Shown here: piece by piece, positions 25,324 to 31,839 of the stretch
Position numbering within the stretch: the stretch's first letter is position 1
Layout: each line of letters starts with the position of its first letter
Assembly: GCA_024405855.1 (NCBI GenBank)
Contig: JAKSNZ010000001.1
Coordinates: 1-64,000, forward strand
Origin: Paludibacteraceae bacterium
GTDB lineage: Bacteria > Bacteroidota > Bacteroidia > Bacteroidales > Paludibacteraceae
Direction: 5' to 3'
DNA length: 64,000 nucleotides
The notes under the pieces: model-generated
What the model was told of the DNA's origin: nothing
The model's input: the letters and a program-made list of their open reading frames with translations, nothing else
Databases searched by the model: none
Position numbers and translations under genes: made by a program

Positions 25324-26336
25324 TTTTTTAACGATTTTTGCCAATTCCATGCCGATGCTATGGTCTCGTCCAAACTCTTTTCCGCTTTCCAGCCAAGTTC
25401 ATTGTTTGCAAACGATGCGTCAGCCCATACCTTTTCAATGTCTCCCTCTCTGCGGGGACCTACTTTATAGTTCAGTTTTACACCTGTAACCCTCTCAAAT
25501 GAGTTTACAATCTCAAATACAGATGTTCCCTTGCCTGTTCCTATGTTGAACACCTCAACATTCTGTTTCTGCTTTCCGTTCTCCATTCTGCTTACTGCAA
25601 CTATGTGTGCTTTTGCAAGGTCAGTAACATTTATATAGTCTCTGATACAGGAGCCGTCAGGGGTGTCATAATCATTACCAAATATTGTCAGGCATTCCCT
25701 TATGCCGGCGGCTGTCTGTGTTACGTATGGTATAAGGTTTTGAGGAACGCCAAGCGGCAATTCTCCAATAAGAGCGGACGGATGAGCACCTATAGGGTTG
25801 AAGTATCTGAGCAGAATTGCGTGAATATTACTGTCAGAGACAACCGTATCACGTATAATCTCTTCACAAATCTGTTTTGTATTGCCATACGGCGATAGTG
25901 CAGGTTTAATAGGAGCCTCCTCTGTTACAGGCAGAACATCGGGCTGTCCGTATACTGTGCATGATGAAGAGAATACAAGAGAGGCTACCTTGAACTTCTT
26001 CATACATTTAAGTATGTTCATAAGTCCAACAAGGTTATTCCCGTAATACTTTAACGGTTCCTTTACAGATTCTCCAACCGCCTTGCTTGCCGCAAAGTGT
26101 ATTATTCCGTTTATGCCTTTGTTTTCACTAAAGACATTTTCAAGTGCGTCAAGGTCTGTTACATCAACCTGATAAAACGGCACTTGCTTGCCTGTAATGC
26201 CTTTTATGCCATTTAATACATTAATATTGGAGTTTGAAAGGTTATCTACAATAATAGGCTCGTTCCCAGCCTCAATCAGTTCTACAACTGTGTGAGAACC
26301 AATATATCCCGTTCCTCCTGTTACAAGAATCTTCAT
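25320..26336 (-). CDS. galE: UDP-glucose 4-epimerase
   Basis: The protein has 338 aa, typical length. It interconverts UDP-glucose and UDP-galactose. The NAD-binding motif is VTGGTGYIGSHT; the catalytic SSSCTVYG and YxxxK (YGNTKQICEEI) are present, as are RYFNPIGAHPSALIGE and RDYINVTDLAKAHI. It is the first gene of the unit; its stop overlaps the TPR gene start region. Confidence 0.96.
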   Translation of the reverse strand: MKILVTGGTGYIGSHTVVELIEAGNEPIIVDNLSNSNINVLNGIKGITGKQVPFYQVDVTDLDALENVFSENKGINGIIHFAASKAVGESVKEPLKYYGNNLVGLMNILKCMKKFKVASLVFSSSCTVYGQPDVLPVTEEAPIKPALSPYGNTKQICEEIIRDTVVSDSNIHAILLRYFNPIGAHPSALIGELPLGVPQNLIPYVTQTAAGIRECLTIFGNDYDTPDGSCIRDYINVTDLAKAHIVAVSRMENGKQKQNVEVFNIGTGKGTSVFEIVNSFERVTGVKLNYKVGPRREGDIEKVWADASFANNELGWKAEKSLDETIASAWNWQKSLKK

Positions 26337-26361
26337 AAGAATTTATGATGTTATAGAATTG

Positions 26362-26369
26362 CAAATATA
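26362..26369 (-). promoter_or_regulatory. -7 box of the galE unit
   Basis: Minus-strand TATATTTG, 26 bp before the galE ATG. Confidence 0.55.
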
Positions 26370-26394
26370 AGGATTTTTATTTGAATTTTCAACA

Positions 26395-26445
26395 TTATTT
26401 TCAATCAGTTTCACAGTTAACTTTATTTTCAATCAGTTTCACAGT
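26395..26445. repeat. Two direct repeats of 23 bp, 28-bp period
   Basis: TTTTCAATCAGTTTCACAGT occurs twice, within exact repeats 26395-26417 and 26423-26445, between divergent galE and ruvX. Confidence 0.85.
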
Positions 26446-26466
26446 CAAATTTCAATTAATTTGTTG

Positions 26467-26474
26467 TATTTTTG
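26467..26474 (+). promoter_or_regulatory. -7 box of ruvX
   Basis: TATTTTTG, 15 bp before ATG 26490. It overlaps the alternative upstream TTG start, so ATG 26490 is preferred. Confidence 0.5.
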
Positions 26475-26489
26475 CAGTTGATAAGAATT

Positions 26490-26903
26490 ATGGGACGCAT
26501 ACTTGCTGTAGATTATGGAAAGAAACGTGTGGGTTTGGCTGTAACTGACCCTGCAAAGATTATTGCCGGCGGTCTTACTACGGTTGAAACTCCAAAGATT
26601 CTTGATTATATATGCAGTTACGTGTCAGCCAACGATGTAGAGTGTATAGTAATAGGACTGCCAAGGCAGGTTAACGGGAATCCTTCAGAATCAATGAATT
26701 ACATAAACCCTTTTGTTGGTAATCTGAAAAAGAGGCTGCCAAACATGAAGATTGAGTTTTATGATGAACGGTTCACATCAGTGCTTGCCCATAAGACAAT
26801 GCTTGATGCAGGCCTAAAGAAAAAGGACAGAGCAAACAAGGCACTTGTAGACCAAATCAGTGCCACAATAATATTACAAGATTACTTAATGAGTGGACAA
26901 TGA
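26490..26903 (+). CDS. ruvX: Putative pre-16S rRNA nuclease / Holliday junction resolvase (YqgF/RuvX)
   Basis: The protein has 137 aa. It has an RNase H-like fold: MGRILAVDYGKKRVGLAVTD at the start (metal-binding Asp in VDYG), VIGLPRQVNGNPSE, FYDERFTSVLA and DQISATIILQDYL. The family was first called a Holliday junction resolvase; E. coli YqgF matures 16S rRNA. It is followed after 34 bp of period-7 repeat by def. Confidence 0.93.
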   Translation: MGRILAVDYGKKRVGLAVTDPAKIIAGGLTTVETPKILDYICSYVSANDVECIVIGLPRQVNGNPSESMNYINPFVGNLKKRLPNMKIEFYDERFTSVLAHKTMLDAGLKKKDRANKALVDQISATIILQDYLMSGQ

Positions 26904-26910
26904 ATTATCA

Positions 26911-26937
26911 CTGTCAACTATCAACTTTTAACTGAAT
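26911..26937. repeat. Period-7 repeat filling the ruvX-def gap
   Basis: CTGTCAA, CTATCAA, CTTTTAA, CTGAATA in a 7-bp register, ending at the def start codon. Confidence 0.75.
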
Positions 26938-27486
26938 ATGATTTATCCAATAGTAATTTACGGAAATCCGGTATTGAAGAAAGTAGCCGCTGAAGTAGAG
27001 CGGGATTATCCTGAACTTAAGCAACTTATTGATGATATGTTCAAAACCTTGCAGAAATCGGAAGGGGTGGGGCTTGCCGCTCCTCAGATTGGACTGTCCA
27101 AGAGGTTGTTTGTTATAGATTTGAATCCTATTGCAGAGGACAAACCTGAATTCAAGGGCTATAAAAAGGTTTTCATTAATCCTACAATAGTTGAGTTCAG
27201 CGATGAGGAAAAAGTGTATTCAGAAGGGTGTCTCAGTATTCCAGGATTGTCAGAGGACGTACGCCGCCCGTCAAAAATAAAGATGCACTACTTTGATGAG
27301 AATTGGGTGGAGCATACAGAGGAGTTCTCAGAGTTTCCTGCAAGAGCCATTCAGCATGAGTATGACCATTTGGAAGGTCATGTATACACTGACAGGATTT
27401 CACTTATCCGTAAGCAGCTTATATCCAAGAAACTTGCCGCCATTTCAAAAGGCAAGTTCACCTGTTCATATAAGTATAAAATGTAA
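26938..27486 (+). CDS. def: Peptide deformylase
   Basis: The protein has 182 aa. It removes the formyl group from new proteins. All three family motifs are present: EGVGLAAPQIG, EGCLSIPG (metal Cys) and QHEYDHLEGHVY (HExxH, two metal His). Its stop abuts that of the convergent coaE gene with no gap. Confidence 0.97.
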   Translation: MIYPIVIYGNPVLKKVAAEVERDYPELKQLIDDMFKTLQKSEGVGLAAPQIGLSKRLFVIDLNPIAEDKPEFKGYKKVFINPTIVEFSDEEKVYSEGCLSIPGLSEDVRRPSKIKMHYFDENWVEHTEEFSEFPARAIQHEYDHLEGHVYTDRISLIRKQLISKKLAAISKGKFTCSYKYKM

Positions 27487-28113
27487 TCAGTACAGATTTT
27501 CTTTGATAGAGTCAAGGAAAGAGAATATCTGACGGTTCACATCATCGTGTGGACCGTTTGCTATTATGTAGTCAGCCGATTTTTGTTTGTCAGTCTCTTT
27601 CATCTGACTTTCAATTCTCTTTTTGACCTGCTCTTTAGTAAGTCCGTCACGTTTCATGACGCGTTCAATTCTTACATCGGTAGGGGCGGTGACAACCAAC
27701 ACCTTATCAACAAATTTATTGTAACCGCTTTCAAACAGTATTGCACTCTCTATTATTACGGTTTTTGAATCTTGTCTCTGCTTCCACTCTTCAAAAGCCT
27801 TAATGACGGCAGGGTGAACAATGGCGTTCATCTTCTCACGTAGGGCAGGGTTGGAGAACACTTTATCTGCTACAAGTTTGCGGTCCAATGTATCGGTCTC
27901 TTGCTTTACCTTACCTTTTTCATCCATTGATTGCACACCTATGTAGGCGTTTTCTCCAAACAGTTCTATGATTGCCTTTTTGACATCGGGGTCAGTGTCA
28001 ATAATGCGTGAGGCTTCAGTATCGCTGTAGAAAACAGGGATTGAAGCAATTTCAAGCAGGTGACAAATATAGGTTTTGCCACTGCCAATTCCGCCTGTAA
28101 CACCAATAATCAT
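27487..28113 (-). CDS. coaE: Dephospho-CoA kinase
   Basis: The protein has 208 aa. It performs the last step of coenzyme A synthesis. The P-loop is GVTGGIGSGKTYI; DTEASRIID, the lid region VVVTAPTDVRIERVMKRDGLT and the YIIANG end match the family. It overlaps the ybbR-like gene by 1 bp and is the last gene of the nusB-yajC-ybbR-coaE unit. Confidence 0.96.
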   Translation of the reverse strand: MIIGVTGGIGSGKTYICHLLEIASIPVFYSDTEASRIIDTDPDVKKAIIELFGENAYIGVQSMDEKGKVKQETDTLDRKLVADKVFSNPALREKMNAIVHPAVIKAFEEWKQRQDSKTVIIESAILFESGYNKFVDKVLVVTAPTDVRIERVMKRDGLTKEQVKKRIESQMKETDKQKSADYIIANGPHDDVNRQIFSFLDSIKENLY

Positions 28114-29102
28114 TAATATACTATGTATTCAACGCTTTCAGGAGAAAGCTTGCAGTTCAGGACACTTTTGGGTGCCTTCTTTATTTCAACAAATTGTAAT
28201 TTTGAATGACTGTCAATTATGTCATTATAGTCAAGAGTCACTTTGAAGTCAGAAGGGGATACTTTATTGTACTTGCTTCTGCCTATGTTGTATTTTACGG
28301 TAACTTCTTGAGGTATGGTTTTAATGTGGTAGTGCGGGGGCACGTTTATAACGCTTACAGGCACTGTAGTAGAACCTTCAACAGTAATCTCTACAGGGAT
28401 AAACACCTCTACATCTTGCACGTTTGACTTACATTTTTCAGGCAGAATCAATCTGACCGTAGTTGTCAATGTATCTGTAAGGTTGTGTTTTTCAATAAGT
28501 TCAGTGTAAATTGTGTCAATGTCGTCAATGATGTCCTGATTGGCATATATTTTTGCTTTCTCAGGCCTTATTTGTATCTCTCCGCCTAAACAGAAACCGC
28601 CGTCGCATGTTATGTCTTCACTTAAGGCAATAGGTACGGTCTTTGATTTTAGCGCACCTTTTTCAATTATAATTTCAGACGGATAATACTCTATAATCTG
28701 TGTTGATGACGGAATAATGGCTTTAAGCTGTTTTTCAAAGGTGGTTGATGTAGGCAAAAGTATTTTGTCAGCCTTGCCAATTTCAGGATGTTTTGTAAAG
28801 TCAAAAATAAGAGAATCATGACGTGTGCCTACTTGTGTAAGCAAGACACCTCCCTTATCTTTAAGTTTGACATCAATGTCTGAAGTCATATCGGCAGAAT
28901 ACTCCATTCCCTCAGGAATGTGGCAGTATTTGATAGGGAAGTTGTAAATGTTTTCATATTGTCTGTTGAGCGATATCACTACCCAGAAGACGGTGGATAT
29001 CAAAAGGAAAATCAAGAAGGCAAAAATATCCACAGAGAATATGAATTCTTTCACCTTCTTGTTAATTGATTCCAATATTTCAACAAACTTTTTGTTACTC
29101 AT
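28113..29102 (-). CDS. YbbR-like domain protein
   Basis: The protein has 329 aa. It has one N-terminal membrane helix (about residues 22-42, FLIFLLISTVFWVVISL) and an extracytoplasmic region with YbbR-like beta repeats (FPIKYCHIPEGMEYSADM; VPVSVINVPPHYHIKTIPQEVTV). In Firmicutes YbbR/CdaR modulates the diadenylate cyclase; no cyclase gene is adjacent here, so the role is open. It overlaps yajC by 4 bp. Confidence 0.88.
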   Translation of the reverse strand: MSNKKFVEILESINKKVKEFIFSVDIFAFLIFLLISTVFWVVISLNRQYENIYNFPIKYCHIPEGMEYSADMTSDIDVKLKDKGGVLLTQVGTRHDSLIFDFTKHPEIGKADKILLPTSTTFEKQLKAIIPSSTQIIEYYPSEIIIEKGALKSKTVPIALSEDITCDGGFCLGGEIQIRPEKAKIYANQDIIDDIDTIYTELIEKHNLTDTLTTTVRLILPEKCKSNVQDVEVFIPVEITVEGSTTVPVSVINVPPHYHIKTIPQEVTVKYNIGRSKYNKVSPSDFKVTLDYNDIIDSHSKLQFVEIKKAPKSVLNCKLSPESVEYIVY

Positions 29103-29440
29103 TTTTTATCGTTTGCAACATTGTTGGCATCGGTGGCTGTATCAGAGGCTGAAGCGTAAACAGAACCTTTGTCAATGGTTATTTTTACACCTTCTGCAAT
29201 CTCAAGGATGATGGTTGTCTCCTTAACCTCTTTAACTTTTCCGTAGATGCCGCCAGCTGTAATGACTTTGTCACCATTCTTAATGCTGTCACGGAACTTC
29301 TTGATTTCCTTCTGCTTTTTCATCTGCGGACGAATCATGAAGAAATAGAATACCACAAAGATAAGCACCAACATTATTATTGTGCTGTATCCTGCACTTG
29401 CTCCTGCAGGAGCGGCTTGTAAAAGAATTGTACTGTTCAT
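29099..29440 (-). CDS. yajC: Preprotein translocase subunit YajC
   Basis: The protein has 113 aa. It has a single membrane helix (about residues 19-37, IIMLVLIFVVFYFFMIRPQ) followed by the conserved cytosolic part QMKKQKEIKKFRDSIKNGD and KVITAGGIYGKV. It is an accessory subunit of the SecDF-YajC complex. It lies between nusB and the YbbR gene. Confidence 0.95.
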   Translation of the reverse strand: MNSTILLQAAPAGASAGYSTIIMLVLIFVVFYFFMIRPQMKKQKEIKKFRDSIKNGDKVITAGGIYGKVKEVKETTIILEIAEGVKITIDKGSVYASASDTATDANNVANDKK

Positions 29441-29453
29441 AATTTTTTAGATA

Positions 29454-30404
29454 TTAGTTATTGTTTTTTATTACTGCAACTTTAATTAGTTTGCCCTCTT
29501 TTTTCAGTTTGTTTGCAACCGCATCAAGCACGCCGTTGACAAAAGTCTTGCTCTTGTCTCCGTTGCTGTATGATTTGGCTATTTCAAGATATTCATTTAT
29601 TGAAACACTTACAGGAATTGCAGGAAAGTTTGCAATTTCCGCTATGCCTACAGTAAGAATAGCCATTTCCATTGAGGCAATTCTCTCTATCTCCCAATTC
29701 TTTGCCGTGTCCGCTATGAGTTTTTCATACTCCGCTTTGTTTTCAACCGTTTTTGTAACAAGTTCAATAGCAAAATCCCTGTCTGTCTCATCACGGAACA
29801 TAGGAAGAAGTTCCTCATTCTCATCAGATTCAGGAGTAAAGTGCTTTATGGTCTTTTCAATGAAACTCAGTACCGTGTCAAGGTCATCGTTCCAATATAT
29901 GTCCATATCTTCAAGTTGTGACTGCAAAGCCTCCGATTCGGCAAAAATCTTTCTGTATATTTTTCTCCAAACCATTTTGTCGTCCTCATAAGAGGCTTTG
30001 GTGGCGGTCATATACTCCTTATATATGTCGCTCTCCAAAATGGCATCGTACATTGTCTTAATTATCTCATTATCATCGTCCCAGCCAAGTCCGTTCTGCC
30101 TTGCATATTCTGCAAGTTGCTTATTGGCAAGCAGTTGCTTGTAGAATTTATTGTTTATGAATCTTTTGTTTGGATTCAGCTCCTCTTCAGTTGGACGTAA
30201 CTTATTAAGTCCGAATTCTATCCTCTTTATTGCATATTTGGTTATCTCCACTGAGAGCAATAGCATCCAATGGTATAGTTCGTATGTTTTATTTAGGCTT
30301 AAATTCAACTGTTTGATGGCAAGTGCGGTGTCAGGTTGCGGATTGTTTTGCCACGAAAATACCAATTGAACTGTTTTTGTTCTGATAAGTGCTCTGTTAA
30401 TCAT
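29454..30404 (-). CDS. nusB: Transcription antitermination protein NusB (long form)
   Basis: The protein has 316 aa. The start at ATG 30404 (MINRALIRTKTVQLVFSW) is preferred to a frame beginning at 30464 because the -7 box lies at 30430-30437. The C-terminal half holds the NusB fold (DFAIELVTKTVENK, WEIERIASMEMAILTVGIAEI, SINEYLEIAKSYSNGDKSKT); the long N-terminal extension is normal in Bacteroidota. NusB acts with NusE in rRNA antitermination. Confidence 0.94.
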   Translation of the reverse strand: MINRALIRTKTVQLVFSWQNNPQPDTALAIKQLNLSLNKTYELYHWMLLLSVEITKYAIKRIEFGLNKLRPTEEELNPNKRFINNKFYKQLLANKQLAEYARQNGLGWDDDNEIIKTMYDAILESDIYKEYMTATKASYEDDKMVWRKIYRKIFAESEALQSQLEDMDIYWNDDLDTVLSFIEKTIKHFTPESDENEELLPMFRDETDRDFAIELVTKTVENKAEYEKLIADTAKNWEIERIASMEMAILTVGIAEIANFPAIPVSVSINEYLEIAKSYSNGDKSKTFVNGVLDAVANKLKKEGKLIKVAVIKNNN

Positions 30405-30429
30405 CGTTATGATTGTTAGTTTTCTACCA

Positions 30430-30437
30430 CAAAGGTA
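30430..30437 (-). promoter_or_regulatory. -7 box of the nusB unit
   Basis: Minus-strand TACCTTTG, 25 bp before the nusB ATG at 30404; it rules out the longer reading frame. Confidence 0.55.
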
Positions 30438-30570
30438 CTCTTTTTTTCTTACCCCGATGCCCATTTTTATAAAATTTATTTCAAAAATGTAAAATAATTG
30501 CCAATTTATTTTGAGTTTTGTATAAAATTTAAGATTTTTGTAATGTCAAATTAATAAAATATTGGGACAG

Positions 30571-30960
30571 ATGATTAGTTTTTTTAACAGAAATCAAAAG
30601 GAAGAGCCTCAAAGGGCTCCTAGAGAAGACAGGGAAGACAAAGAGATTGTGTTTTCCAAAGCGGTAAAAGCAGGAAAGCGTGTGTATTACCTTGATGTAA
30701 AGAAGGACCGCCGTTCTGATTTGTTTCTCTCAATTACAGAGAGCAAGCGTAAGTCAGTAACGGAAGACGGACAGTTTATATTTGAGAAGCACAAGATTTT
30801 CTTGTACAAAGAGGATTTTGACAAGTTTGAGGAAGCTATGAAGGAGGTTCTTGACTACATGCGTCAGGCTATGCCTGCTGTAGAACCTGCTGAGGCTGAT
30901 GCTCCTGCAGAGTCTGAAACCACAGAACCAGAGGCTCAGGCTCCAACTGAAGAGGCTTGA
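30571..30960 (+). CDS. DUF3276 / PUR-domain nucleic-acid-binding protein
   Basis: The protein has 129 aa, started at ATG 30571 rather than the in-frame TTG at 30562. The PUR-like domain occupies about residues 22-95: IVFSKAVKAGKRVYYLDVKK, DLFLSITESK and FEKHKIFLYKEDFDKF. The tail is acidic, rich in Pro, Ala and Glu. Bacteroidota PUR proteins resemble eukaryotic Pur-alpha and bind single-stranded nucleic acid. A strong terminator follows. Confidence 0.9.
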   Translation: MISFFNRNQKEEPQRAPREDREDKEIVFSKAVKAGKRVYYLDVKKDRRSDLFLSITESKRKSVTEDGQFIFEKHKIFLYKEDFDKFEEAMKEVLDYMRQAMPAVEPAEADAPAESETTEPEAQAPTEEA

Positions 30961-30981
30961 TTTACTTGCTACGTTCAAATT

Positions 30982-31018
30982 AAAAAATCCCGTAACCTGA
31001 GGTTGCGGGATTTTTTTT
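30982..31018. terminator. Bidirectional rho-independent terminator
   Basis: AAAAAATCCCGTAACC, loop TGA, GGTTGCGGGATTTTTTTT: a 12-bp GC-rich stem (one mismatch) flanked by A and T runs, placed between convergent PUR-domain and ferredoxin genes. Confidence 0.9.
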
Positions 31019-31033
31019 GCATTAGTGGATTAA

Positions 31034-31201
31034 TTAACCTTCTACAATAGACTCTGTAGGACATGCTGCCGCACATGTGCCGCAGTCAACGCACTTATCA
31101 GGGTCAATTTTGTAGATATCGCCTTCAGAGATAGCCTCTTGAGGGCACTCACCTATACAGGTTCCACAAGCAATACAAGTGTCTTTAATAACGTATGCCA
31201 T
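31034..31201 (-). CDS. 2[4Fe-4S] ferredoxin
   Basis: The protein has 55 aa. It has two CxxCxxCxxxCP clusters, CIACGTCIGECP (from residue 9) and CVDCGTCAAACP (from residue 37), which bind two [4Fe-4S] clusters. It starts MAYVIKDT, as clostridial-type ferredoxins do. It is a low-potential electron carrier, expected to serve anaerobic enzymes such as pyruvate:ferredoxin oxidoreductase. It has its own promoter and shares the bidirectional terminator. Confidence 0.97.
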   Translation of the reverse strand: MAYVIKDTCIACGTCIGECPQEAISEGDIYKIDPDKCVDCGTCAAACPTESIVEG

Positions 31202-31235
31202 AATGTTTAAATTTAATTGGTTTTATAATTTGTTG

Positions 31236-31243
31236 CAAAAGTA
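31236..31243 (-). promoter_or_regulatory. -7 box of the ferredoxin gene
   Basis: Minus-strand TACTTTTG, 34 bp before the ATG. Confidence 0.55.
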
Positions 31244-31251
31244 ATAAAAAA

Positions 31252-31279
31252 ATGAGAAATGAGAAATGAGAAATGAGAA
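31252..31279. repeat. Perfect period-7 repeat (ATGAGAA x4)
   Basis: Four identical copies of ATGAGAA between the ferredoxin promoter and the cassette 1 promoter. Confidence 0.95.
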
Positions 31280-31302
31280 ATTTTCAAATATTTATAAGTT
31301 TT

Positions 31303-31334
31303 TTTGCTTTTTTGCTCTCGATTGCGTAACTTTG
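31303..31334 (+). promoter_or_regulatory. Promoter of accessory cassette 1
   Basis: TTTG at 31303-31306, 20 bp, TAACTTTG at 31327-31334: a full consensus. It predicts a transcript starting near 31341 with a leader of about 355 nt before the peptide gene. Confidence 0.7.
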
Positions 31335-31353
31335 TCCCCGATATAAATAAAAA

Positions 31354-31395
31354 ATGACAAGACATAGAAGCCGAAAACGGCTTATATATAATTAG
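31354..31395 (+). CDS. Arg-rich leader ORF, copy 1 (MTRHRSRKRLIYN)
   Basis: A 13-codon ORF near the predicted 5' end of the cassette transcript. It recurs at 58092-58139 as MTRHRSRKRLTYKGW and at 55516-55518 onward as MLKHRSRKRPIYN. Between copies 1 and 2 the codons cga/cgg and ctt/ctc change silently, which favours translation. The segment also forms a small hairpin, AGCCG AAAA CGGCT. Five of 13 residues are Arg. It may be a regulatory leader peptide; no product has been shown. Confidence 0.5.
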   Translation: MTRHRSRKRLIYN

Positions 31396-31401
31396 GTGGT
31401 A

Positions 31402-31438
31402 AAATTACCCTCCTCGAGTGTATCGGGGGGGGTAATTT
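31402..31438 (+). promoter_or_regulatory. Leader hairpin, copy 1
   Basis: AAATTACCCTCC pairs with GGGGGGTAATTT around a short loop, 7 nt after the leader ORF stop. The equivalent hairpin is in cassette 2 at 58056-58091 with a different loop. No clean U-run follows, so it may be an attenuator, a pause site or a structural leader element. Confidence 0.6.
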
Positions 31439-31468
31439 GTTTATTATCAGCGAGTTATAATGTTTTTG

Positions 31469-31659
31469 TATTAAATTTAGTAAGTTATGACGTTCACAAA
31501 TTGCTCGCTGTTAACCCCTTCAAAACCACAGTTTTGTTCGGAGACTCACTAATGCGGAACTGACAAGTCAGTTCCCAGTTCGTGCCTCCAAAACTATGTG
31601 GTTTTGTGCGGCGGCTCGCAGTGTTCACTCTATAACTTACTAAATTTAACCGATTAACC
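31469..31659 (+). repeat. 191-bp palindromic element, copy 1 (identical inverted copy at 57837-58027)
   Basis: Within it, 31471-31488 (TTAAATTTAGTAAGTTAT) and 31632-31649 are perfect 18-bp terminal inverted repeats. The middle is the palindrome GGAACTGACAAGTCAGTTCC (31556-31575), and CAAAACCACA at 31521-31530 pairs with TGTGGTTTTG at 31597-31606. All 191 bases are identical to the reverse complement of 57837-58027, while the flanking leader and peptide genes differ. There is no coding potential and no transposase nearby. It could be a MITE-like element or a structured RNA element in the 5' leader. Confidence 0.9.
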
Positions 31660-31695
31660 GATTCACCAAAATATTAATTAAATAAATTTAAAATT

Positions 31696-31824
31696 ATGAA
31701 GAAAAATTATTCCGCTCCACATTTGGAGCAAGTAAAAATGGAGGCAGAGATGCCTGTAATGATAGGTTCTGCCGGTCCTTCCCCATCTAGAATGTCCAAA
31801 CTTTCAAGTTTCATTTGGGATTAA
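31696..31824 (+). CDS. 42-aa peptide with conserved N-terminal half (cassette 1)
   Basis: The product starts MKKNYSAPHLEQV, continues MEAEMPVMIGSAGP, and ends SKLSSFIWD. Its paralog at 57634-57771 shares the first 28 residues almost completely (NYSAPxxEQVxMEAEMPVMIGS), but the C-terminal parts differ entirely. This split looks like a leader plus variable core, as in secreted or modified peptide precursors. Short Bacteroidota proteins of a similar MKKxYxxPxxE...GS form exist but I know of no assigned function. It is followed after 15 bp by a lipoprotein gene with a strong AGGAGG. Confidence 0.75.
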   Translation: MKKNYSAPHLEQVKMEAEMPVMIGSAGPSPSRMSKLSSFIWD

Positions 31825-31839
31825 CAGGAGGCAGTGACA

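Noticed and set aside
31369-31382. AGCCG-AAAA-CGGCT as a rho-independent terminator
   Set aside because: The stem is 5 bp, no U-run follows, and it lies inside the leader ORF.
31469-31659. Palindromic element as the end of an insertion sequence
   Set aside because: No transposase ORF is linked to either copy and both copies end at the same short length; MITE-like or structural element kept instead.
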